Assembly: GCA_963942565.1 (NCBI GenBank)
Contig: OZ012690.1
Location: 7,178,086 to 7,242,085, forward strand
Direction: 5' to 3'
From: Maea johnstoni
Taxonomy: Eukaryota > Annelida > Polychaeta > Spionida > Magelonidae
Length of the DNA: 64,000 nucleotides
The position numbers and the translations under genes are program-made. The stretch's first letter is position 1. Every line of letters starts with the position of its first letter. The notes below the pieces were generated by a model. It saw only the letters and a program-made list of their open reading frames with translations. It was not told the origin of the DNA and did no database searches. Below, in pieces: positions 50,001-56,738 of this stretch.

Positions 50001-52440
50001 ATTTTTGCTAGCCCTGATATTAATAACAACTCTTTTCATATAGTGACCTCTGTTGATATCATAGCCTCTGTTGATAACAAGAAAAGAATACAGTGTATTG
50101 TGGTAAATTGAGGTAAATTATCATCCAGGTACATCTAGTCAAGGGTGTGCTTCATAATTTTTTAAGCGCTGATACTCTAATTATATCTAGTCCTTCAGGG
50201 CTACTCACAGGTAGAATTTACTAGCTCTGACATTCAATAACTAGCCCGGGGCAACGGGGCTAGCCTTAACGTCGAGCCCTGGCCCAGATTTTCCTTGAAC
50301 CATTTTGCACAATAATTATAGTGGTCAAATTCTTAGGGCAGTCCAGATTTCCGAGAATTTACAGTAGTACTTACATTATGGTCATGGATGATCATGTTGC
50401 AAGGCTCTGGAAGTGGCCCTGATGGGAAATCTTTTATACTATGAAATTCATTGTGACATTCAAGGTTGGTTTGCACATAGAAGTTGACTCCTATCATTCG
50501 GCAGAAAGTTAGGCCTAAAGAAATATGTTTGGTTCCTACTACCCTACCTAGTTTTTGTCCCCTACCCTAAAGTTTTTTTTGCCAATCCTACTGAAAAATG
50601 AACTGTTCCTATACAAACGCAGGCTCGCTGTCATAAATATCAATTCTCCAACCATAATTATCGATTTCTGGATGAACAGAAGTACAATAACTGCATATAA
50701 AGACAATTACAACAAGGCAAAATTTTATTGCAGATATCTATCTACAGGAAATCATGTGAGCTAAAGAATACAAATAATAAAAAAAATTTTTTTTTTTAAA
50801 TCCCTACCTACCCTACCTATATTTTTTAAGGATGTAATAGGAACCAAACACTTTTTTTGGCCTTATATAGGAAACTGGAGACAAACCTGAGGTTTGGTAA
50901 TCTTCTTGAGCCCTGCTATATGACATCCTGGTTTCTGTGTGGGGCATGGTTCTGCTTTGTGGTGGAGATGGTCTGGAAGAGAAAAAATAATCACCAAATG
51001 ACCATTTTGAACTGCAGTCTTAGCCACATGGGCAGTCAACGACATAAGTACTAGCCCGCTTGCCCCGGCAAGTGAATTTTTGAAAAAAGGGCTACCAATA
51101 TACTTCAAATCCTTATACCAACTACATTTAAAAGCCTATTGTGTCAAAAAGGGCAATCTATACTTCAGCCATGTCCAGAAGATGGTTTGCTAGGAAAATA
51201 TTTTTGGTTATAACCCCAAAAATTGAAAAATTTTCATATAAATTTTTGCCTGTCCAAAAAGGAGAAACTGTCTGTCCAGAAGACAGGCAGGCTGGGTCCT
51301 CAGACGAAGTCCCTGTTTGGGTGTCCTCTTTTTCAATGGGGACCACAATATACTCAAATTACAAACCACGGACACATATTTACTCATTGAAATAAGGCAT
51401 ACTATCCTAATAAGTACTGGCATTACATTGAGGTGAAAAAAAATTGATTATAATCTCAGGCCTCATCCCCTCAATGCTAACTCAAAATGTTACTGGCCCA
51501 GTAGGATCTACTGGTCCTGCATATTTTTTACCGGCCAGGACTATAAATCTTTTTTTAACAAATGTTACAAGAAAAAACATTGTATAGAATTCACCGATAA
51601 CATTCATTTTTATTTATCTTATCTTTATTTATTTCAAAAACATTTGGGGACATTCTTGAGTGAAAACATGTTAACAAGAATGTCCCCAAATGTTTACTGG
51701 CCATGTAGCACTAGTTGAGGTAGACCTTCCTTAGTGGCACACAGACGTTTTGGGGAATTTTTACTGGCTTGGGGCCAGCGGTTCACTGTTGGTGTCGAGA
51801 CCTGAACTTTAAAATGACTTTTTAAGAAATTCCTCAAAATTACCAAAAACTATTTTGGGTGTCTTGAGGGGTGATTTTTGAGGGTTTGGGTGTCCAAGTG
51901 ACGCCCAGACACCCATATGATGGCTAGACTATGATACAGATGCAGTCTAAGATATAACTGCCAATGAACCTGCATGGCAAGAAATTCATGTATTAAAGAG
52001 ATGTTTACATTAAATATCAAAATCAAACATCTCTAATTAATGAAATTATTGTCTTTAGGAGTCAAATTAAGCAGACTATTTCATTCATTTCTAGTTTTGT
52101 TAAACTAAATTAGTGCTACTCAGAGGTTTGCCAAGTTTGGGTGACAATCACAAACTCTTTCTAACAAAAAAGAGAAAAATTCAGTCGACCAAGCCTACAA
52201 GGCAAAACAAGTCTATCTGAAGTCAATATTCAAGTTAACAACAACAACATAAAACTCAGTACACTCTCAATGCACATTTCCAGCGGTCCTCACCAAACAA
52301 CAGAACTGTACGTGGTACGATGCAGCTCATTCGCTCTAGTATTAACCCGTCGAAACTATTGTACTTTTCCGTAGACAAAAACAATTTCATAATAGAAAAT
52401 TTACCAGTTTAGTTTACTTTAGATGCGAAATCTCCTCCAT
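36473..52440 (-). CDS. RRM-domain protein, eight-exon host gene
   Basis: Joining 52440-52418, 50972-50887, 49432-49320, 48441-48353, 45992-45871, 42093-41947, 38572-38428 and 38000-36473 gives 2253 nt, 750 codons plus stop, with every GT-AG junction in matching phase. Residues about 60-138 form an RNA-recognition motif: RNP2 VYVGQV (about 63-68) and RNP1 YTFAFIRY (about 101-108), split over three exons. Proteins of this type bind single-stranded RNA through these two strands. Residues 145-242 are charged and possibly helical. The last exon (about 508 residues) is Ser/Pro/Gln-rich, looks disordered, and ends with two GRGK motifs. I do not recognise an orthologue, so no symbol is given. The start ATG sits in a GCAGCATGG context. 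Introns run from 427 bp to about 3.8 kb and are full of transposons. Poly(A) signal not determined. Confidence 0.85.
38103..38266. mobile_element. family-C element truncated by a SINE
   Basis: Left end 'gttaacccttccaatgctga' is intact. The element stops after 'tttcagttatttttcagg', where the SINE tail begins. Confidence 0.7.
38268..38405 (-). repeat. SINE fragment (3' part)
   Basis: Shows the tail 'ggaatttcatttttcgtcac', 'tctgccatattgtggctaag' and the core 'ggaggaaaccgg' / 'cctaaccctaagtcac'. It lacks the tRNA-like head present in the 46.1-kb copy. Confidence 0.7.
38428..38572 (-). CDS. RRM gene, exon 7
   Basis: Acceptor CTTGTTACAG|GT, donor AAAAG|GTAAGTC. Encodes QKRVDYPLLMARVNRHSVSL and a Lys/Leu-rich helix (CKLDLEKLDKQVAK). 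Phase 2 at both ends. Confidence 0.85.
38630..38900. repeat. hairpin-forming repeat in intron 7/6 region
   Basis: Around 38767-38815, 'ccaccgcatagtggcgctg' pairs with 'cagcgccactacgcggtgg' across a short loop, a ~19-bp stem with about one mismatch. Flanking 'agcgatat' words recur. Likely a foldback-type miniature element; ends unclear. Confidence 0.5.
38900..39640. other. intronic sequence, no exon seen
   Basis: Contains a divergent end like that of the 21.3-kb inverted-repeat element near 39195-39240 ('cttccaattaatcgcacag'). Nothing else recognised. Confidence 0.4.
39645..41280 (-). mobile_element. LINE fragment, L1/Tx1-like, 5'-truncated
   Basis: The minus strand encodes the C-terminal part of a LINE ORF2: a post-RT segment with FAKFIWQNKPSKFRKEIL and KGALQLMNLKKFCNSLKLSW, then YKILHQRVATNDILL and a cysteine pair CNLCNE. 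These are typical of the region after the reverse-transcriptase domain in L1/Tx1-like elements. The reverse-transcriptase core and endonuclease are absent, and several frame breaks are present, so it is dead. It lies in the intron between exons 7 and 6 of the RRM gene, in the gene's sense direction. Confidence 0.8.
41421..41657. mobile_element. family-E miniature element
   Basis: Inverted ends 'taccgtaaattctctgcaat' and '...actgaaaatttatggtaa'. The interior 'aatctgggccac' is repeated twice, with 'aattattgtgcaaaataatt'. Confidence 0.75.
41747..41933. mobile_element. TTAA-type miniature element (family C), intact
   Basis: TTAACCATTCCAATGCTGAG at the left and GCAGCATAAGGGTTAA at the right, TTAA duplicated exactly. 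The best-preserved copy; it ends 13 bp from the exon 6 donor of the RRM gene. Confidence 0.85.
41947..42093 (-). CDS. RRM gene, exon 6
   Basis: Acceptor CTTTCAG|CT, donor AAGAG|GTAAGT. Encodes a charged segment containing LMLWRLKQCCVHLNKLA. A TTAA-type element ends 13 bp beyond the donor. Confidence 0.85.
42150..42470. mobile_element. family-D miniature element, complete
   Basis: GTCTTAGCCAGCAGGGCGTC at the left and CCTGGCTAAGACCC at the right. The best copy of the family, non-coding, in intron 5 of the RRM gene. Confidence 0.8.
42485..42758. mobile_element. hAT-like miniature element
   Basis: TAGTGTTGGGAATCGGTAC at the left and GGTACAACACTA at the right. Flanking octamers TACATTTA and TAAATTTA match at six positions. 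Same end type as the elements at 46584 and 47205. Confidence 0.7.
42863..43193. mobile_element. CAGGG-ended miniature element (GGCC type)
   Basis: CAGGGCTTGACACTAACG and '...TTAGCGCTGAGGCCTG'. Flanks GGATG and GGATC match at four of five bases. The interior has 'ccagtaa' and 'ggaccagtagatcctagg'. Confidence 0.8.
43635..43828 (-). repeat. tRNA-derived SINE
   Basis: Same family as the 46.1-kb copy. On the minus strand it runs from 'ggggcctgccctgg' through a B-box-like 'gttcgggtgcaag' to the tail complement of 'cgttttttgtcacttttctg'. Diverged. Confidence 0.7.
44107..44757. mobile_element. family-D variant interrupted by a CAGGC element
   Basis: Outer parts ('aggggcttagactgg' ... 'cctgactaagaccctg') carry 'ggacaggc'-like words. 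A GGCAAGT-type element beginning CAGGCACTGACATAATT at 44300 sits inside, to about 44605. A second copy of the right outer half follows at 45113-45247. Confidence 0.6.
44776..45112. mobile_element. CAGGC-ended miniature element (GGCC type)
   Basis: CAGGCCTCGACATTAACTC and '...GTTAGCGTCGAGCCCTG', with 'gtaggaccagttacacctgg' inside. Clear ends; target duplication not evident. Confidence 0.75.
45580..45868. mobile_element. family-D miniature element
   Basis: Starts 'gtctaagacagcagggcgct' and ends 'cctggctaagaccctgctct', two bases from the exon 5 donor of the RRM gene. Confidence 0.75.
45871..45992 (-). CDS. RRM gene, exon 5 (RNP1 to RRM end)
   Basis: Acceptor TTTTCTACAG|G, donor CTCAG|GTAAGA. 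Encodes FIRYRYLESAKKAVASLQDW and the last strand GTKIHVEFSKE, classic RRM helix-2 and strand-4 pattern. Confidence 0.9.
46105..46337 (-). repeat. tRNA-derived SINE, best copy
   Basis: On the minus strand a tRNA-like head has an A-box-like TGGTTTAAGATG and a perfect B-box GGTTCGAATCC, about 45 bases apart, typical of internal Pol III promoters. A central CCGGTTTCCTCCACC core follows, with the tail 'ggcagaaaaagtgacgaaaa'. About 230 bp. Other copies are at 38.3, 43.6 and 56.4 kb. Confidence 0.85.
46584..46960. mobile_element. hAT-like miniature element, exact 8-bp duplication
   Basis: Ends TAGTGATGGGAAC and GTTACAACACTA. Target duplication GTAGAATA is identical at 46576-46583 and 46961-46968. 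The interior is rich in 'cgattaatcgatc' words and non-coding. In intron 4 of the RRM gene. Confidence 0.92.
47205..47562. mobile_element. hAT-like miniature element, exact 8-bp duplication
   Basis: Starts TAGTGCTGGGATAATTAAGC and ends GCGATTCCCAGCTCAA. Octamer GCAGTAAC is identical at 47197-47204 and 47563-47570. Confidence 0.85.
47571..48350. other. intron sequence, no exon
   Basis: A possible third hAT-type fragment with 'cgattaatcgatttgg' near 47996 and a GC-richer patch at 48068-48140. No exon on either strand could be supported. Confidence 0.4.
48353..48441 (-). CDS. RRM gene, exon 4
   Basis: Acceptor GCTTTCAG|AG, donor TTTGC|GTAAGT. Encodes helix 1 and strand 2 of the RRM (RDLYQLFAPFGAVNAVFIS) and the first half of RNP1. 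A minisatellite begins just outside the acceptor. Confidence 0.85.
48446..48815. repeat. minisatellite, ~58-bp unit, ~6 copies
   Basis: Units contain 'aacaaagaaagatgggttag', 'acaagtccttttggtgtgg' and 'tcctatggttagaaa'. The array starts about 5 bp outside the exon 4 acceptor of the RRM gene, replacing normal polypyrimidine context upstream. Confidence 0.9.
49320..49432 (-). CDS. RRM gene, exon 3 (RNP2)
   Basis: Acceptor CTTGCAG|GG, donor AAAAG|GTGAGAC. Encodes the linker and the first RRM strand with FSVYVGQVNLSVEK. Ends in phase 0. Confidence 0.85.
49437..49800. repeat. tandem repeat, ~120-bp unit, 3 copies
   Basis: Each unit has 'gaataatcataaaattgagg', 'ggcacaggaaccgaatatat' and the family-E end 'taccataaattctcagtaat'. 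The array begins next to the exon 3 acceptor and seems to have amplified a family-E terminus. Confidence 0.85.
49770..50370. mobile_element. family-E element carrying a nested family-B element
   Basis: Outer ends 'taccgtaaattctcagtaat' and 'ccgagaatttacagtag'. The family-B element 49933-50281 (CAGGGCTCAACATTAA … TTAACGTCGAGCCCTG) is inserted with exact GCCCA duplications at 49928-49932 and 50282-50286. Confidence 0.85.
50512..50868. mobile_element. family-A miniature element, diverged
   Basis: Ends 'aggcctaaagaaatatgttt' and '...accaaacactttttttggcc' are inverted repeats. The central 'ccctaccctaaagttttttt' identifies the family. It lies 20 bp from RRM exon 2. Confidence 0.7.
50887..50972 (-). 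CDS. RRM gene, exon 2
   Basis: Acceptor TTTTCTCTTCCAG|A, donor TCAG|GTTTGT. Encodes a Ser/Pro/Arg-rich stretch (PSPPQSRTMPHTETR…), phase 2 in and phase 1 out. A family-A element ends only about 20 bp past the donor. Confidence 0.75.
51018..51925. mobile_element. composite of nested miniature elements
   Basis: A family-D element ('cagtcttagccacatgggca' … 'gacgcccagacaccc') is interrupted by GGCAAGT-type sequence near 51050-51080 and by a full CAGGC…CCTG GGCC-type element at 51467-51804. At least three insertion events in 900 bp. Confidence 0.65.
52418..52440 (-). CDS. RRM gene, exon 1 (start codon)
   Basis: ATG plus seven more codon starts (MEEISHL…), good Kozak context (GCAGCATGG), donor AAA|GTAAAC. 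It leaves phase 2, which the next exon needs. It is the least certain exon because it is so short, but it makes the total length an exact multiple of three. Confidence 0.6.
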
Positions 52441-52622
52441 GCTGCAATGTATGGGAAGTGAAATTTAGTGCTTTGCTTCAATTTACTGGCGAAGTGAGCA
52501 AGGGCACCTGTCGATGCGTCCGCCCTCTACTGACGAAAAAACAAACTAAAACCAAGCCTTTGGCGCCAAACACGTGGCCCGGGCCCAAGGACCATGATGC
52601 TCAGCAGACTTCGGTCCTTTTA
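52441..52622 (-). promoter_or_regulatory. likely 5' UTR and promoter of the RRM gene
   Basis: GC-rich compared with its surroundings, directly upstream of the minus-strand start codon. It holds an E-box CACGTG (52571-52576) and GGCGCC and GGGCCCGGGCC patches. No TATA box was seen. The foldback element begins at 52626, so at most about 185 bp of original upstream DNA remain next to the gene. Confidence 0.5.
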
Positions 52623-52625
52623 AGT

Positions 52626-54426
52626 TATGGGGCGCCGTTTGTAACATCACGGTTTCTGTCGACAGAATGTAATTCTGTCACACAGTATACGTATTCTGTG
52701 TGACAGAATTACATTCTGTCGACAGAATTTCATTCTGTCACACAGAATACGAATTCTGTGTGACAGAATTACATTCTGTCACACAGAATACGAATTCTGT
52801 CGTAGTATCATCCACCGTTGATAGATGGCGATGTATTCAGATGTAGATGGATGTATACGTACACGCAAGCTGGAGACTTCGTAACCAAACTGGTTCGTAA
52901 CCAAACTGGTTCGTACCCAACAGCTTTCGTCACCACGATTTCGTACCCAAAGGAAATTGATTGAATTGGGTAATGGCCAATAAATCACGTACTTTATAAT
53001 TGAAGTCAGGTCTAGATAGGTGGAAAATAAGGAATTTGTTGGGGAAAAGTTAGCGGACGATTTTCCATCTAGCTTTCGTTTCAATTCACAAGTAATATTG
53101 TAAGCATTGAAAGAAATGTTTAAATTTGCGAAGTATCCGATTTGATTTTAGATTATAAACGAACATTTATAGTGCCCCTATATCTGCCTTAGATGAGCAA
53201 CCACAATCTATACTGGTCCAAATGTCTGCCAAAACACGCTGGTCGCGAAACCGGAAGTAGCGCCATTTTGAAAGTATAGACTTTTTGAAAGTATAATTCA
53301 ATGCGTAATTGGCGTGCGACATCAAGAATAAAGTTAACAACGAAAGCTAGATGGAAAGACTGGAAAATCGATCGCTAACTTCGCACACAAGAACACAATT
53401 TCCCACCCACAAAATCCTTATTGTCCACCTACATGACTTGTCATTCCTCTGCTATAGATACTAATAAAGGAACTTGACTACCTTATATGTTGTTAACTTG
53501 TTTTAAAGTTAACAACGAAAGCTAGATGGAAAGACTGGAAAATCGATCGCTAACTTCGCACACAATTTCCCCCCCACAAAATCCTTATTGTCCACCTACA
53601 TGACTTGTCATTCCTCTGCTATAGATACTAATAAAGGAACTTGACTACCTTATATGTTTGTTAACTTGTTTATTCTTGATGCGGCACGCCAATTACGCAT
53701 TGAATTATACTTTCAAAAAGTCTATATTTTCAAAATGGCGCTACTTCCGGTTTCGCGACCAGCGTGTTTTGGCAGACATTTGGACCAGTATAGATTGTGG
53801 TTGCTCATCTAAGGCAGATATAGGGGCACTAGAAATGTTCGTTTATAATCTAAAATCAAATTGGATACTTCGCAAATTTAAACATTTCTTTCAATGCTTA
53901 CAATATTACTTGTGAATTGAAACGAAAGCTAGATGGAAAATCGACTGCTAACTTTTCCCCAACAAATTCCTTATTTTCCACCTATCTAGACCTGACTACA
54001 ATTATAAAGTACGTGATTTATTGGCCATTACCCAATTCAATCAATTTCCTTTGGGTACGAAATCGTGGTGACGAAAGCTGTTGGGTACGAACCAGTTTGG
54101 TTACGAACCAGTTTGGTTACGAACCAGTTTGGTTACGAAGTCTACAGCTTGCGTCTACATCCATCTACATCTGAATAAACCGCCATCTATCAACGGTGGA
54201 TGATACTACGACAGAATTCGTTTTCTGTGTGACAGAATTACATTCTGTCGACAGAATGTAATTCTGTCCAACAGAATTCGTATTCTGTGTGACAGAATGT
54301 AATTCTGTCCAACAGAATTCGTATTCTGTGTGACAGAATTACATTCTGTCACACAGAATACGTATTCTGTGTGACAGAATTACATTCTGTCGACAGAAAT
54401 CGTGATGTTACAAACGGCGCCCCATA
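52626..54426. mobile_element. foldback-like element 1, complete, 1.8 kb
   Basis: Ends TATGGGGCGCCGTTTGTAAC and its inverse. The whole element is a giant imperfect palindrome: left arm about 52626-53327, right arm about 53669-54426. Each arm starts with arrays of palindromic words (ATTCTGTCGACAGAAT, ATTCTGTGTGACAGAAT), then a unique inner part. The spacer holds two direct ~180-bp copies starting 'gttaacaacgaaagctagat'. Flanking hexamers TTAAGT and TTTAGT match at five of six bases. Apparent open frames at 52779-53084 and 53917-54174 are mirror images of one inverted segment, not genes. No transposase is encoded, so it is non-autonomous. Confidence 0.85.
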
Positions 54427-54572
54427 TTTAGTTGGCCCTGTGGACCCCGCAAGGGGCACACCCTCTTGGATTGATCAATGGTGTGCAATAGGTGCTAGCA
54501 CCTCCAGGAAACGCTATGCTGGCGTGGCACCTTGCTTGCCTTATAAAAGAACACGGATGTCAGGTGTGGATC

Positions 54573-54587
54573 TATGGGGCGCCGTTT
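54573..54587. mobile_element. isolated 15-bp foldback-type end
   Basis: TATGGGGCGCCGTTT, identical to the terminal repeats of the flanking elements but with no partner or subterminal array. It directly precedes Myb-like coding sequence; a deletion remnant is likely. Confidence 0.5.
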
Positions 54588-54647
54588 AGACCACTGCAGG
54601 AGATTTCAGCACATAGTAAGGACACCGAGTCCCACAGAACTGGTGGT

Positions 54648-55697
54648 TATGGGGCGCCGTTTGTAACATGCACACTTTTGTCGACAGAAGCAATTTTGTC
54701 GAGACAGAAGTCCAAAATGTGACATTTGGCGAGTGGTTACGCCATGTGTAACACAAAAGTAATTTTGTCAGACAGAATTACTTTTGTATAACAAAAATGA
54801 CTTTTGTTGACAAAAGCAAATTTTGTCACGATAAAAGTACTTTTGTTCAACAAAAGTTACTTTTGTTGACAAAAGTAATTCTGTCTCGACAAAAGTAATT
54901 CTGTCTCAACAAAATTACTTCTGTGTCGACAAAAGAAATTTTGTCTTAGTGTCGTGCGGCGATGGCAGATGGCGGGCATGATCGAATAGACGAGTTGAAG
55001 CATCTCCAACGCTCGATCGAGATGCAGTATCTCGTTCTAGATACTGCAGCCCGATCGAGATGCTTTGAAGAGTTTTACAAAATTTCATTTCCTGCCTGTA
55101 TTTTGAGCTTGTAAATGCCCCATCACGAGTGTAAGCTTACACTTCCTATTTCTTCATTGACTTCATTGGCACACTCGGCCGGTATAAGTTCGTACCAGTC
55201 CAACGTTAGTGTAACGAATGCATGTGCCCTCATCGGCGAGTGCTTCAACCAGTCTATAGGCGGACGGTACACGCCATCTATAACCGATGCAAGGCACTAG
55301 GACAGAATTCTGAATGTAACACTTGGCGAGTAATTTTGTCTCAACAAAAGTAATTTTGTCTATGACAAAATTACTTTTGTTGACAGAAGCAATTTTTGTC
55401 AAGACAAAATTGCTTTTGTCAGACAAAAGTAATTTTGTCATAGACAAAATTACTTTTGTCTGACAAAATCAACTTTTGTCTGACAAAATCAACTTTTGTC
55501 TGACAAAATCAACTTTTGTCTGACAAAAGTCACTTTTGTCCGACAAAAGTAATTTTGTCGTAGACAAAAGTCACTTTTGTCATAGACAAAATTACTTTTG
55601 TCAGACAAAAGTGACTTTTGTTGGACAAAAGTGACTTTTGTTGGACAAAATTTGCTTCTGTCAACAAAAGTATGGATGTTACAAACGGCGCCCCATA
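54648..55697. mobile_element. foldback-like element 2, complete, 1.05 kb
   Basis: Same ends as element 1 (TATGGGGCGCCGTTTGTAAC … inverted) but different subterminal words, based on ACAAAAGTAATTTTGTC and TGACAAAATTACTTTTGTC. Centre 54945-55310 is unique and contains 'gatcgagatgc' inverted words. The exact 6-bp target duplication GGTGGT (54642-54647, 55698-55703) restores a continuous Myb-like reading frame when collapsed, strong evidence for a clean insertion. Confidence 0.9.
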
Positions 55698-56422
55698 GGT
55701 GGTGGGCCTCCACCACCTGGGCTTACTCCAGCGGAGGACCTGGCTCTAGCCCTGAATAAGACACGGCCAGTGACAAAAGGGCTAGAGTCAGGTGTGGACA
55801 CCCACATTCCGCAAGTGCAGCCAGGTGTTCTGCAACAGGTGGTTGTAGCCGAGGATGGCATTCTTCACTTAGCCGAGAGCTACGTTGCGCCTGTAAGTGG
55901 CTTCGAATTCGTAGCATCAGTTATCTGCAGTAAAAAAGAAAAGTGTTATTTCGAGGATCTGACAATTGTAATAGCGGTGTTACGTACCGCTACAAGAAAT
56001 GGCCAATAGATGGCAGTTACTGTTACGGGGTCCGCTTATTTAAGCGTATCTTTTCAGGAACTAAACATAGCTGCTGCAGCAGGTATTCAAATGGCAACAA
56101 CGGATGAAGATGAAGAGGAGATTCCTCAATCTTCACCTCCAAAGGATTTATATTGTTGGGACATCAGTGGCCTTAGATAATGCTCAACTAAAGTAATTTG
56201 CATTGAGCTTTAATCGGGTATTTCAATATGCCACTTTACCAAGAACAGATAACCCTCTAAAAATATAAAAATTGAGAAAAATTAATACGATGTTGTTTAG
56301 ATAATATCTAGTGTATTGAATAATATCTTTTCATAGCGATAAGTGAAATTAGAATTGATTTGAGTTGTCATATATGCAAGTTGTATGATGTGAAGTTTGC
56401 CGCAATTAATTTTTTTTTGGAA

Positions 56423-56560
56423 TTTTGGTTTTTCGACTCATTTATGCCATATGGTGGCAAATTCGTAACTAGCCAGATGTAAGTAGTGGAAGAAACAGGA
56501 GAATCTGGTGAAAACCACTGCCTAACCCCAAGTTACTGGAAACTTCCTCACATGCCAAAA
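56423..56560 (-). repeat. SINE fragment inside the Harbinger element
   Basis: Shows 'gaattttggtttttcgactc', 'tgccatatggtggcaaattc' and 'cctaaccccaagttactgg', matching the SINE tail and core. It lacks the head. It lies in an intron of the Myb-like gene. Confidence 0.65.
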
Positions 56561-56738
56561 TTCCTTGAAACATTTCTGTATTTTAGAAAAATTTTAAAAC
56601 TGATCCATAAGAGCTCAAACATTATTACCTGGTAGTTCTAAAGCTTCAGGCTGATAAGCTGAAGCTTGATATAGCCAAAATGAAGAAGGAAGTTGAGGAG
56701 TAAGTATATATTCCAATTTTGAGATTTTAGTAAATAAC

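Larger units (their letters stand above)
54591..56703 (+). pseudogene. Harbinger-partner Myb/SANT-like protein, C-terminal part, interrupted
   Basis: Three plus-strand pieces were read. First, 54591-54647 (PLQEISAHSKDTESHRTGG) joins, after removal of element 54648-55697 and one 6-bp duplication, to 55698-55892 (GPPPPGLTPAEDLALAL…), giving the HRTGGGPPPP linker common in Myb/SANT-like partners of Harbinger. Second, a phase-0 donor (CCT|GTAAGT) leads to 56058-56180 (ELNIAAAAGIQMATTDEDEE…). Third, 56636-56703 encodes KLQADKLKLDIAKMKKEVEE and a stop, a coiled-coil tail. The N-terminal Myb fold is missing. It converges on the minus-strand transposase 35 bp away. Such partners carry the transposase to the nucleus and to transposon ends. 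Confidence 0.6.

Noticed and set aside
52779-54174. Two similar ~100-codon open frames in opposite directions
   Set aside because: They are the two arms of the same inverted repeat in foldback element 1, so one sequence read twice; no known domain.
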